Of a stretch of 14,559 nucleotides of DNA, positions 1 through 6,472 are shown one piece after another. Below the pieces are notes generated by a model. It saw nothing but the letters and a program-made list of their open reading frames with translations, was not told where the DNA came from and did no database searches. Source of the stretch: Syntrophomonas sp964422685 (lineage in GTDB: Bacteria > Bacillota > Syntrophomonadia > Syntrophomonadales > Syntrophomonadaceae); contig CAYRCG010000045.1 of NCBI GenBank assembly GCA_964422685.1, positions 1 to 14,559 on the forward strand, in the 5' to 3' direction. Numbering within the stretch: the stretch's first letter is position 1; the number at the start of each line of letters is the position of its first letter. Position numbers and translations under genes: made by a program.

Positions 1-969
1 GGACAGGAAATGATGAAGGTTCTGGAAGAACGGGAGTTTAAGGTAAAGGAAATGATTTGCCTGGCTGATCCCCGGGAGGAAGGAAACACGGTAGAGTTCT
101 GCGGAGAGAGCATTAAGGTTAAAGCGGCGAATGCAGCGGCTTTTAAACAGGCAGATATAGCTTTGTTTGCGGTAAATGCCGATATTAGCAGAGCTTTGGC
201 ACCGTTTGCCAGGGAGAATAATTGCCTGGTAATTGATAATAGTTCAGCTTTTAGGTTGGAGGAGGGTGTGCCTCTGGTCGTGCCGGAGGTAAACCCGGGG
301 GATATAGCCGATCATCAGGGTGTCATAGCTAACCCAAACTGTTCCACCACCATTATGGTGGTAGCATTGAACCCTATTCACCAAGCGTTTCGCTTGAAGA
401 GGGTAATAGTGTCGACTTATCAGGCGGTTTCTGGTGCGGGAATAGCGGGAATCGATGAGCTTGAACGTCACACTAGGAACTATTTGGCCGGGGATAACAT
501 AGTTCCGGAGATTTTCCAATACCCCATAGCCTTTAACTTAATTCCGCATATCGATGATTTCTTGCCGGATAATTATACCCGCGAAGAAATGAAACTGGTT
601 TGGGAGACGCGCAAGATAATGCATCTTCCAGATTTGAAAATCTCGGCAACGGCCGTAAGGGTCCCGGTATTTAGAAGTCACGCCGAGTCTATTACGGTAG
701 AAACCGAATTACCTCTAAAGGCAGAGGAGGCCAGGGAGATATTCTCCCGAGCTCCCGGATTATTGTTGCAGGACCAACCGGAAAAATTAGAATATCCCAT
801 GCCCCTATATGCTGCTAATAAGGATGAGGTATATGTCGGCAGGGTTCGTGAAGATATATCATCAGATAAAGGACTAGTTTTCTGGGTCGTTTCCGATCAG
901 ATACGCAAGGGAGCCGCAACTAATGCAATACAAATTGCGGAAATAGCGGTAAAAAACAATCTATATTAA
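1..969 (+). CDS. asd: Aspartate-semialdehyde dehydrogenase (5' end cut by window)
   Basis: Reduces aspartyl-4-phosphate to aspartate-4-semialdehyde with NADPH in the cytoplasm, the branch point to lysine/diaminopimelate, threonine and methionine. The reading frame is open from base 1: GQE is encoded just before MMKVLEE at 10, and GQEMMKVL is the usual continuation of the family's N-terminal nucleotide-binding GATGAVG loop. About a dozen N-terminal residues therefore lie outside the window, and the ATG at 10 is internal. The catalytic cysteine is in NPNCSTT (codon 340-342), and the SGAG segment (VSGAGIAGIDEL, about 430-465) is present. The TAA stop is 20 bases before dapA, so the two are probably co-transcribed. 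The aspartokinase gene dapG that lies between them in B. subtilis is absent here. Family assignment is very secure. Confidence 0.96.
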   Translation, partial: GQEMMKVLEEREFKVKEMICLADPREEGNTVEFCGESIKVKAANAAAFKQADIALFAVNADISRALAPFARENNCLVIDNSSAFRLEEGVPLVVPEVNPGDIADHQGVIANPNCSTTIMVVALNPIHQAFRLKRVIVSTYQAVSGAGIAGIDELERHTRNYLAGDNIVPEIFQYPIAFNLIPHIDDFLPDNYTREEMKLVWETRKIMHLPDLKISATAVRVPVFRSHAESITVETELPLKAEEAREIFSRAPGLLLQDQPEKLEYPMPLYAANKDEVYVGRVREDISSDKGLVFWVVSDQIRKGAATNAIQIAEIAVKNNLY

Positions 970-989
970 ATTGGAATGGTGGTGATTAA

Positions 990-1880
990 ATGTCAGCTCC
1001 GCGATTAATGACGGCTATGGTTACCCCTTACGGGGAGAATTTGCAGATAGATCTTGCTAAGGCGGCCGTACTGGCAGAATATCTTTATGATAATGCCAGC
1101 GAAGGCATAGTCGTTTGTGGTACAACCGGCGAATCTCCGGTTTTAAGTAATGATGAGAAACTACAGCTTTTTGCGGCAGTAAAAGAAAAAATAGGGAATA
1201 AAATTCCGGTATGGGCCGGAACCGGGTCTAACCATACTGATAACGCGATAGAATTGAGCCGCAATGCGGAAAAAACCGGAGTAGACGGAATTATGCTGGT
1301 TACTCCTTATTACAATAAGCCTAGTCAGGAAGGACTCTACCGACATTTCAAGGCAATTGCTGAATCTATCTCGTTGCCGGTAATGCTATATAATGTCCCC
1401 GGACGCACGAGTTGTAACCTTCTTCCTGAGACAGTTAAAAGGTTATCAGCGATTGATAATATCGTCGCTATCAAAGAAGCTAGTGGAAATATGGACCAGG
1501 TTTCTCTTCTGAAGAGTCTGGTAGGAGAAGATATCCTGATATATTCCGGCGATGATTCCTTAACTCTTCCTATGTTGGCTTTGGGTGTGCACGGTGTGGT
1601 TAGCATCGCCTCCCATCTGGCAGGCAAGGAAATTAGTGAAATGATAGGGGCATTTGCTAATGGAGATAACAAAAAAGCGTCCTCTATTCACGCTGAACTA
1701 TTTCCTCTTTTTAGGGCCTTATTTGTTACTACCAATCCTGTTCCGCTTAAAGAGGCATTAAATATGCTCGGCATGGATGTAGGGGGCTTGCGCTTGCCAC
1801 TTTGCGCGGCAACGGCGGACGAAAAGAGACTAATAAGGGAAATGCTAATCAGGCATAATTTGTTAACGACTATGCCATAA
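990..1880 (+). CDS. dapA: 4-hydroxy-tetrahydrodipicolinate synthase
   Basis: Condenses aspartate semialdehyde, the product of the upstream gene, with pyruvate. This is the first committed step to diaminopimelate (peptidoglycan), lysine and, in spore formers, dipicolinate. The 296 residues match the usual family length and form a single (beta/alpha)8 aldolase domain. Visible active-site elements are the GTTGES loop (residues 44-49), Tyr134 and Arg139 in YNVPGRT, and the Schiff-base Lys162 in AIKEASG; these sit one residue beyond the E. coli positions 133, 138 and 161. The ATG is preceded by GGTGGTGA at 978-985. It lies 20 bases after asd and is followed by a terminator, so it ends the operon. 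Confidence 0.97.
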   Translation: MSAPRLMTAMVTPYGENLQIDLAKAAVLAEYLYDNASEGIVVCGTTGESPVLSNDEKLQLFAAVKEKIGNKIPVWAGTGSNHTDNAIELSRNAEKTGVDGIMLVTPYYNKPSQEGLYRHFKAIAESISLPVMLYNVPGRTSCNLLPETVKRLSAIDNIVAIKEASGNMDQVSLLKSLVGEDILIYSGDDSLTLPMLALGVHGVVSIASHLAGKEISEMIGAFANGDNKKASSIHAELFPLFRALFVTTNPVPLKEALNMLGMDVGGLRLPLCAATADEKRLIREMLIRHNLLTTMP

Positions 1881-1943
1881 AAAGGGCAGCCTCCATTCCA
1901 TAACAGGATAGGATACTTATCCCGATTATAATTGCTTAATACC

Positions 1944-1971
1944 GGCGGCAGATGCAAATCTACCGCCTTTT
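1944..1971 (+). terminator. Rho-independent terminator of asd-dapA
   Basis: A ten-position stem, GGCGGCAGAT (1944-1953) against ATCTACCGCC (1958-1967), has one C-A mismatch, a GCAA loop and then TTTT. It lies 64 bases after the dapA stop. Confidence 0.8.
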
Positions 1972-2075
1972 GCATAAAAAAGACTATTTAGCTGCATTAC
2001 ATAGGCTGTGACTCAGGGAAAAAGCAGTGGTTTTTCTATCCCCTTATTAAACACTACCTTCGGGGATTTATTGAG

Positions 2076-2104
2076 TTGTGTCGGGACCTGTAAAAGGTTA
2101 TAAT
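2076..2104 (+). promoter_or_regulatory. Probable sigma-A promoter for rnj
   Basis: TTGTGT (2076-2081) and a perfect TATAAT (2099-2104) are separated by exactly 17 bases. Transcription would start near 2111, leaving a leader of about 250 bases before rnj. The -35 matches TTGACA only in its first three bases. Confidence 0.6.
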
Positions 2105-2362
2105 AATTTAAAGGTTTTGTTCGGTGTTTTATTATTAATAGTTTAAACTGATTTTTCAGGAGGCCGTTTCCTCTTGCATAATAAATTAAACGCAGACGAC
2201 TCGAGATAAGCTGGTGTAATCTGGGATAATACGGATAACCGGCAGGGTTATATGTGGTATGCCGGATTAATTGCCATAGCTATTAAAATGCATTTAACAT
2301 CTAATATATAAAGTGCGGATATGTATTGGATTTTGAAAAGTTGAATAAAAGAGGGTGTTTTG
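2105..2362 (+). other. Long untranslated leader before rnj
   Basis: Most of the gap between dapA and rnj has no convincing gene. If the promoter at 2076-2104 is used, this stretch is the 5' leader of the RNase J mRNA. It contains an inverted repeat CCGGCA (2239-2244)/TGCCGG (2260-2265) with a 15-base loop. It also has a short AGGAGG-preceded TTG frame of 11 codons near 2174, which I do not call as a gene. No known riboswitch motif is recognised. Confidence 0.4.
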
Positions 2363-4024
2363 ATGTCTGAAGAGTCCCGTGTTAGAATAATTCCCCTGGG
2401 CGGATTGGGGGAAATCGGGAAAAACATGACGGCTATCAGATATCAGGATAGTATTCTAATTATTGATGCCGGGCTCATGTTCCCCGAGGAAGAGCTGCTG
2501 GGCATTGATATTGTAATTCCTGATATCAGTTATCTAACGGAGAACAAAGATAAAGTTAAGGCTATATTACTCACTCATGGTCACGAGGATCATGTAGGGG
2601 GGTTGCCTTATGTGTTAAAAGAAATGAATGTACCGGTATATGGAAGTAAATTAACCTTAGGGATAGTCGAAGAGAAATTAAAGGAGCACAGCCTGGGTAA
2701 TGTGCAATTGCGGGTGGTCCGCCCCCGGGATATGATATCTATAGATCCATTTGAAGTTGAATTCATAAGGGTCAGTCATAGCATACCCGATTCCCTTGCA
2801 ATAGCCTTACACACCCCGATGGGTATAATTTTGCATACCGGAGACGTCAAACTTGACCAGACGCCTGTCGATGGAGAAGTAGTTGATTATCGTAAATTTG
2901 CTGAATTAGGTGAAAAAGGTGTACTGGTTATGATGGGTGATAGTACTAATGCAGATAAAAAAGGTTTTACTATGTCTGAAAAAGTAGTGGGTAATACTTT
3001 TGATGAATTATTCGGTAAATGCGAAGGCCGCATAATTGTTACCACCTTTGCTTCTAATGTTCATCGCATCCAGCAGGTAATCTGCACCGCTAAAAAATAC
3101 GGGCGCAAGGTAGTGGTAGTGGGTCGCAGTATGGTAAATAATGTGCGCATCTCCAGCCAGCTCGGCTATATGGATATTCCAGAGGGAATATTAATTGAAA
3201 TGGAGGATATAGGAAAGTATCCCGCTAACGAAATAGTAATAGTGACCACCGGCTCACAGGGTGAACCTATGTCTGCTCTTACCCGAATAGCTACGGCTGA
3301 TCACCGTTGGGTAGCGATAGAACCCGGGGATACAGTTATTATTTCTGCTACTCCGATACCCGGTAACGAAAAACTAGTGTCTAAAACAGTCGATCTTCTT
3401 TTCCGGCAAGGGGCAGAAGTGATATATGAAAAAGAGGCAGGGGTGCACGTTTCCGGGCATGCCTCCCAAGAAGAACTGAAAATCCTATTGAATCTTATTA
3501 GGCCAAGGTATTTCATACCCGTACACGGTGAATACCGACACCTAATGAAGCACGCCAAGCTAGCGGAAAGCCTGGGCATACCGAGATCACGCATTTTCGT
3601 TGTCGAAAATGGACAGATAATTGAGGTGGGTAAAAAGAAGGCGGTTATTAGCGGGAAAGTAGCAGCCGGCAAAGTATTGGTAGACGGTCTTGGTGTGGGC
3701 GATGTAGGTAATATTGTTCTTCGCGACCGCAAACAGCTTTCGCAAGATGGCATTATGATTGTAGTGGTTACAATAAATAAGGAAAGTGGCGAGATAGTGG
3801 CCGGACCTGATATCGTAAGCCGGGGCTTTGTCTATGTCCGCGAATCCGAAAGGCTAATCGAAAACGCGAGAGAAAAGGTGAATGAAGCCTTGGATATATG
3901 CTCCAAAAGGAATATTAGTGAATGGGCAGTTATAAAAGCTCAGGTTCGTGAAAAACTAGGCAAGCATCTATTTGAAAAGACCGGGCGTAGGCCCATGATA
4001 TTGCCGATTATCGTGGAGGTATAG
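2363..4024 (+). CDS. rnj: Ribonuclease J
   Basis: Metallo-beta-lactamase/beta-CASP ribonuclease acting in the cytoplasm, with 5'-3' exonuclease and endonuclease activity in mRNA decay and RNA maturation. At 553 residues it is essentially the length of B. subtilis RNase J1. The zinc-binding HGHEDH motif is at residues 72-77, the histidine of VSHS at 139, the aspartate of HTGD at 161, and a late histidine in PVHGEYRHL. The beta-CASP region and the C-terminal domain are complete. I chose ATG 2363 over the adjacent in-frame TTG 2360 because GAGGGTG at 2351-2357 is better spaced from it. The position before tepA matches B. subtilis rnjB, but from the sequence alone I cannot assign it to J1 or J2. 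Confidence 0.95.
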   Translation: MSEESRVRIIPLGGLGEIGKNMTAIRYQDSILIIDAGLMFPEEELLGIDIVIPDISYLTENKDKVKAILLTHGHEDHVGGLPYVLKEMNVPVYGSKLTLGIVEEKLKEHSLGNVQLRVVRPRDMISIDPFEVEFIRVSHSIPDSLAIALHTPMGIILHTGDVKLDQTPVDGEVVDYRKFAELGEKGVLVMMGDSTNADKKGFTMSEKVVGNTFDELFGKCEGRIIVTTFASNVHRIQQVICTAKKYGRKVVVVGRSMVNNVRISSQLGYMDIPEGILIEMEDIGKYPANEIVIVTTGSQGEPMSALTRIATADHRWVAIEPGDTVIISATPIPGNEKLVSKTVDLLFRQGAEVIYEKEAGVHVSGHASQEELKILLNLIRPRYFIPVHGEYRHLMKHAKLAESLGIPRSRIFVVENGQIIEVGKKKAVISGKVAAGKVLVDGLGVGDVGNIVLRDRKQLSQDGIMIVVVTINKESGEIVAGPDIVSRGFVYVRESERLIENAREKVNEALDICSKRNISEWAVIKAQVREKLGKHLFEKTGRRPMILPIIVEV

Positions 4025-4272
4025 TAGGTATTATTAGTTAGGTAAAGGGATGAGGGGCGGCGCTTAGCCTTGCGCTATGACTGTACGGTGTTTTATGCCT
4101 ACCTAGCCGGGTCAAACCCGAAGCCCCATCTGATTTCTATAGCTGCTATGAAATTGGCGGTGGTGTTAGCGATGCCCGGTTAAAACCGGACGCTTGTGTG
4201 AATTTACCCGCCGCGACGTGGATATAATTATAATGGTGTGCTTTGTAGCGCAGTAATATACTGCGCTTTTTT
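4025..4272 (+). ncRNA. Candidate structured RNA ending in a terminator
   Basis: This non-coding stretch after rnj holds a dense series of possible helices. Helix 1: GAT/GGGGC (4049-4051, 4054-4058) pairs with GCCCCATC (4123-4130), enclosing GCGC (4060-4063/4072-4075) and CGGGT/ACCCG (4108-4112/4116-4120). Helix 2: ATTTC-ATAG/CTATGAAAT (4133-4154) has one bulged T. Helix 3: GGCGG/CCGCC (4156-4160/4208-4212) encloses AGCG/CGCT and CCGGT/ACCGG. TAGGTA (4039-4044) can pair with TACCTA (4100-4105) inside helix 1, a possible pseudoknot. An intrinsic terminator closes the element. I matched it to no known family. It could be a processed 3' UTR product of rnj, an independent sRNA, or a leader/attenuator of tepA. 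The 5' end is not defined by any clear promoter. Confidence 0.45.
4247..4272 (+). terminator. Strong rho-independent terminator after rnj
   Basis: Perfect eight-base stem GCGCAGTA (4248-4255)/TACTGCGC (4259-4266) with loop ATA, followed by six T and then ATTTCTTT. It ends the rnj transcript or the candidate RNA upstream of it. Confidence 0.9.
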
Positions 4273-4543
4273 ATTTCTTTCTATTCAGAGGTGCACATTA
4301 AAGAAGGCAATCGGGGTTAATCCTGTGGACCCTGCCCGCCAGGTTACAAAACAATGAATCATTTGCTTGCAGATTATGGCGCTATGACTAACCGGTAGAT
4401 GATATACCTGGTAAAAACGCCGGCTCACTCGCTTCATAGGGATAGCTTTACCGGCTTTAACGATTATTTTTATAGTATGGTTTTTGCTATCGGGGTGATG
4501 CTATTAGAAAGTAGAAATATGCCTTGGAAAGGAGCAGGATGTT
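4273..4543 (+). other. Upstream region of tepA with hairpins
   Basis: About 270 bases without a convincing gene. There are two possible hairpins: ACCGGTA/TACC-T-GGT (4391-4412, one bulged T) and GCCGG (4419-4423)/CCGGC (4451-4455). The only frame of note, ATG 4399 to TAG 4572 (57 codons), lacks a ribosome binding site and runs into tepA in another frame, so I do not call it. Confidence 0.4.
4448..4476 (+). promoter_or_regulatory. Possible promoter of tepA-ylzJ
   Basis: TTACCG (4448-4453) and TATAGT (4471-4476) have a 17-base spacer. The -10 matches five of six bases, the -35 only three of six. If it is used, the leader to the TTG start is about 60 bases. Confidence 0.35.
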
Positions 4544-5239
4544 TTGCAACAAAGCCCCAATACAACACCTAGCGAAAATGAGCAGAAAGTCGAAAACCTC
4601 AAAGAACTAGGGCAGCTCGAAATTCCCAGCTATAAAAGCGATATACACTGTTTGACCATTTCCGGCCAGGTTGAGGGCCATATGGTGCTACCCCCGCAGA
4701 ACAAAACCACTAAATACGAACATATTATACCGCAATTGGTAGCGGTGGAGGAGAATCCGCAGATTAAGGGATTATTGGTAGCCCTAAATACCGTGGGGGG
4801 TGATGTGGAAGCCGGACTAGCTTTGGCGGAGATGATTGCTAGTCTTTCTAAACCTACTGTATCTATAGTTCTAGGAGGTGGTCATTCCATAGGGTCCAGT
4901 ATAGCCGTTTGTACCGACTACTCCTTTATAGCCCCCTCGGCTACTATGACTATTCATCCCATAAGGTTGACCGGATTAGTTATAGGCGTACCGCAAACCT
5001 ACGAATATTTGGATAAGATGCAGGATCGGGTGGTCCGCTTTATAGTCGAACACTCCCGGGTGAGTGAAGAAAAATTTCGCGAATTGATGTTCAGGATGGG
5101 GGAACTTGCCCGTGATATCGGCACAGTTCTGGTTGGCAAGGATGCAGTGGATTGTGGCCTAATCGATGAAGTAGGCGGTATTAAGGATGCCCTGAAGAAA
5201 ATACATGAACTGAAGAATGCGGGGGGATTGATGCAATGA
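4544..5239 (+). CDS. tepA: ClpP-like serine protease, TepA family
   Basis: Member of the ClpP/crotonase fold, like B. subtilis TepA (YmfB). TepA was named as a translocation-enhancing protein; its true substrates are poorly known. The 231 residues are near the family length. The candidate triad is Ser115 in GGGHSIGSS, His138 in TIHPIR and Asp191 in ARDIGT, with spacing similar to ClpP (Ser98, His123, Asp172), so it is probably catalytically competent. NTVGGDVEAG (82-91) is the usual strand before the nucleophile elbow. The start is TTG 4544, with AAAGGAG ending about nine bases upstream; ATG 4539 is out of frame. There is no signal peptide, so it is likely cytoplasmic. Its stop overlaps the start of ylzJ, and the tepA-ylzJ-spoIIIE order is conserved in Bacillus. 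Confidence 0.9.
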   Translation: MQQSPNTTPSENEQKVENLKELGQLEIPSYKSDIHCLTISGQVEGHMVLPPQNKTTKYEHIIPQLVAVEENPQIKGLLVALNTVGGDVEAGLALAEMIASLSKPTVSIVLGGGHSIGSSIAVCTDYSFIAPSATMTIHPIRLTGLVIGVPQTYEYLDKMQDRVVRFIVEHSRVSEEKFRELMFRMGELARDIGTVLVGKDAVDCGLIDEVGGIKDALKKIHELKNAGGLMQ

Positions 5240-5460
5240 TATTTTACACCTCCGACCCATTAGAGTGCCTCATCCCCAACCAGGAGTCCGGAGAACCTGT
5301 GACTTTAAGACTCCCTTCTGGGGCTTTGATTAATGCTGTTGTCGATGAATCCAGGCAATTAAGAATTGTGAATGTTGTAAGTACAGACCCCCAGGACTAT
5401 TTAAATAGCAAATACCAACCCGGAAGGTTGGTATCACTACAGCCCGATTTTGAAAGCTGA
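5236..5460 (+). CDS. ylzJ: YlzJ-like small protein
   Basis: A 74-residue protein of unknown function. It starts with MIFYTSDPLECLIP, and this position and N-terminus fit the YlzJ family of spore-forming Firmicutes (B. subtilis YlzJ is about 70 residues). It has no transmembrane segment or recognisable catalytic motif. Its ATG overlaps the tepA stop as ATGA, so translation is probably coupled and the two proteins may act together. The last quarter of the gene contains a perfect nine-base inverted repeat at 5412-5434. Assignment rests on position, length and N-terminus; function is unknown. Confidence 0.82.
   Translation: MIFYTSDPLECLIPNQESGEPVTLRLPSGALINAVVDESRQLRIVNVVSTDPQDYLNSKYQPGRLVSLQPDFES
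5412..5434 (+). repeat. Perfect hairpin inside the ylzJ coding end
   Basis: ATACCAACC (5412-5420) and GGTTGGTAT (5426-5434) are perfect complements around a CGGAA loop, 26 bases before the ylzJ stop. No T-tract follows, so it is not a standard terminator. It may affect mRNA stability, or be chance. Confidence 0.5.
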
Positions 5461-5483
5461 AGATTATGTTTGAATGCATTTTA

Positions 5484-5514
5484 TGGACATAGTTCTTCCT
5501 CATTATGCTATAAT
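5484..5514 (+). promoter_or_regulatory. Promoter of uppP (extended -10)
   Basis: TGGACA (5484-5489, five of six to TTGACA) and a perfect TATAAT (5509-5514) are preceded by TG one base upstream, giving an extended -10. The 19-base spacer is long, which an extended -10 can compensate. The start would fall near 5521, about 25 bases before the TTG codon. Confidence 0.7.
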
Positions 5515-5546
5515 TTATAAAGTCGCATTTTGGGGGAGAGAAAACA

Positions 5547-6329
5547 TTGACAGCATTTCAGGCTTTTGTTTTAGGTGCGGTGCAGGGGTTAACCGAGTTC
5601 CTGCCGGTAAGCAGTTCGGGTCATCTGGTTATTTTTCAACATTTATTTGACATTCAGGAACCACCTTTGACTTTTGATATACTGGTGCATCTAGGTACAC
5701 TGATAGCGGTATTTATTGCTTTTTGGGATGATATTTGGGGTATTTTAAAGAATCCTTTCTGTCGTTTAACCTATTTACTTATTGTAGGATGTATTCCCGC
5801 CGGGTTAGCAGGATATTTGCTGGCGCCATACTTCGAAAAAGCTTTTGAATCCCTATTAGTGGTTGGTATTGCTTTGATTTTCACGGGAATATTGCTAACC
5901 CTATCTGAGCACCTAGCTAACAAACACTATGGTTTAAAAGAGACGGATGAAACCGGTTTCTCGGATGTGCTTTTCATCGGTGTTCTTCAGGCCCTAGCCA
6001 TCATACCGGGCTTGTCCCGCTCGGGCTCCACCATAGCTGCAGGTTTAATAGCCGGTCTGGAGCGGGAATTCGCGGCGAGATTTTCCTTCTTGCTTTCTAT
6101 CCCGGTAATTATCGGGGCGGCTATTTTTGAATTAAGTGATGTATTTACTAGCGGAATAGCGGTTAGTAACATATTGCCCTATATAATCGGGCCGCTTACA
6201 GCGGCTATCTTCGGTTTCTTTGCCATAAAGGTAGTATTAGGTTTGGTGCGGAGAGGAAAACTGTCATATTTTTCTTATTATTGCTGGACTTTAGCAGCAG
6301 TCACCCTCTTATGGTACGGTTTCAGGTGA
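5547..6329 (+). CDS. uppP: Undecaprenyl-diphosphatase (BacA/UppP)
   Basis: Integral membrane phosphatase that converts undecaprenyl diphosphate to the monophosphate. This recycles the lipid carrier used for peptidoglycan and other wall polymers, and it often confers bacitracin tolerance. The 260 residues form a multi-pass hydrophobic protein. Both family signatures are intact: QGLTEFLPVSSSGH (residues 13-26, with Glu17, the serine cluster and His26) and PGLSRSGST (154-162, with catalytic Arg158). The start is TTG 5547, with GGGGGAGAG ending seven bases upstream; no better ATG exists. It has its own promoter and terminator, and it sits between ylzJ and the translocase gene, which are adjacent in B. 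subtilis. Confidence 0.96.
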   Translation: MTAFQAFVLGAVQGLTEFLPVSSSGHLVIFQHLFDIQEPPLTFDILVHLGTLIAVFIAFWDDIWGILKNPFCRLTYLLIVGCIPAGLAGYLLAPYFEKAFESLLVVGIALIFTGILLTLSEHLANKHYGLKETDETGFSDVLFIGVLQALAIIPGLSRSGSTIAAGLIAGLEREFAARFSFLLSIPVIIGAAIFELSDVFTSGIAVSNILPYIIGPLTAAIFGFFAIKVVLGLVRRGKLSYFSYYCWTLAAVTLLWYGFR

Positions 6330-6341
6330 GAAGTGAATTCA

Positions 6342-6365
6342 CGGGGGTTAAACCCTCGTTTTTTT
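6342..6365 (+). terminator. Rho-independent terminator of uppP
   Basis: Stem CGGGGGT (6342-6348)/ACCCTCG (6352-6358), with one G-T pair and loop TAA, is followed by seven T. It lies 13 bases after the uppP stop. A GTGAATTCAC palindrome (6333-6342) abuts it. Confidence 0.88.
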
Positions 6366-6436
6366 ATTTTTAGGCAGGATTATACCAATTATTGGCGAAG
6401 TTGATATATTGATATTGTTTTTGTTGGTGAACCACT

Positions 6437-6469
6437 ATGGCCGGGGACATAGATATTACGGTAAAGTGA
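6437..6469 (+). CDS. Possible 10-residue leader ORF before ftsK
   Basis: ATG 6437 opens a ten-codon frame (MAGDIDITVK) ending in TGA 6467-6469, three bases before the ftsK ATG. GGTGA (6426-6430) lies six bases upstream of this ATG, a better-placed ribosome binding site than anything ftsK has. ftsK has only GTGAGG (6466-6471), one base from its ATG. Terminating ribosomes could restart on ftsK. This is inference from spacing, and a frame this short can arise by chance. Confidence 0.3.
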   Translation: MAGDIDITVK

Positions 6470-6472
6470 GGC

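Noticed and set aside
4223..4234. Two tandem TATAAT boxes before the rnj terminator.
   Set aside because: No -35 at 16-18 bases (TTGTGT at 4194 is 23 away from the first), and the transcript would terminate almost at once. More likely an AT-rich linker of the RNA candidate.
4286..4310. CAGAGGTGCACATTAAAGA resembles the start of a lysine riboswitch.
   Set aside because: The other lysine-riboswitch core segments (the GGGGAGCGTCGCC-type loop, the GCTGG and closing helices) do not follow, and it precedes a protease gene, not lysine genes.
4399..4572. 57-codon reading frame across the tepA upstream region.
   Set aside because: No ribosome binding site, no recognisable protein character, and it overlaps the tepA start in another frame.
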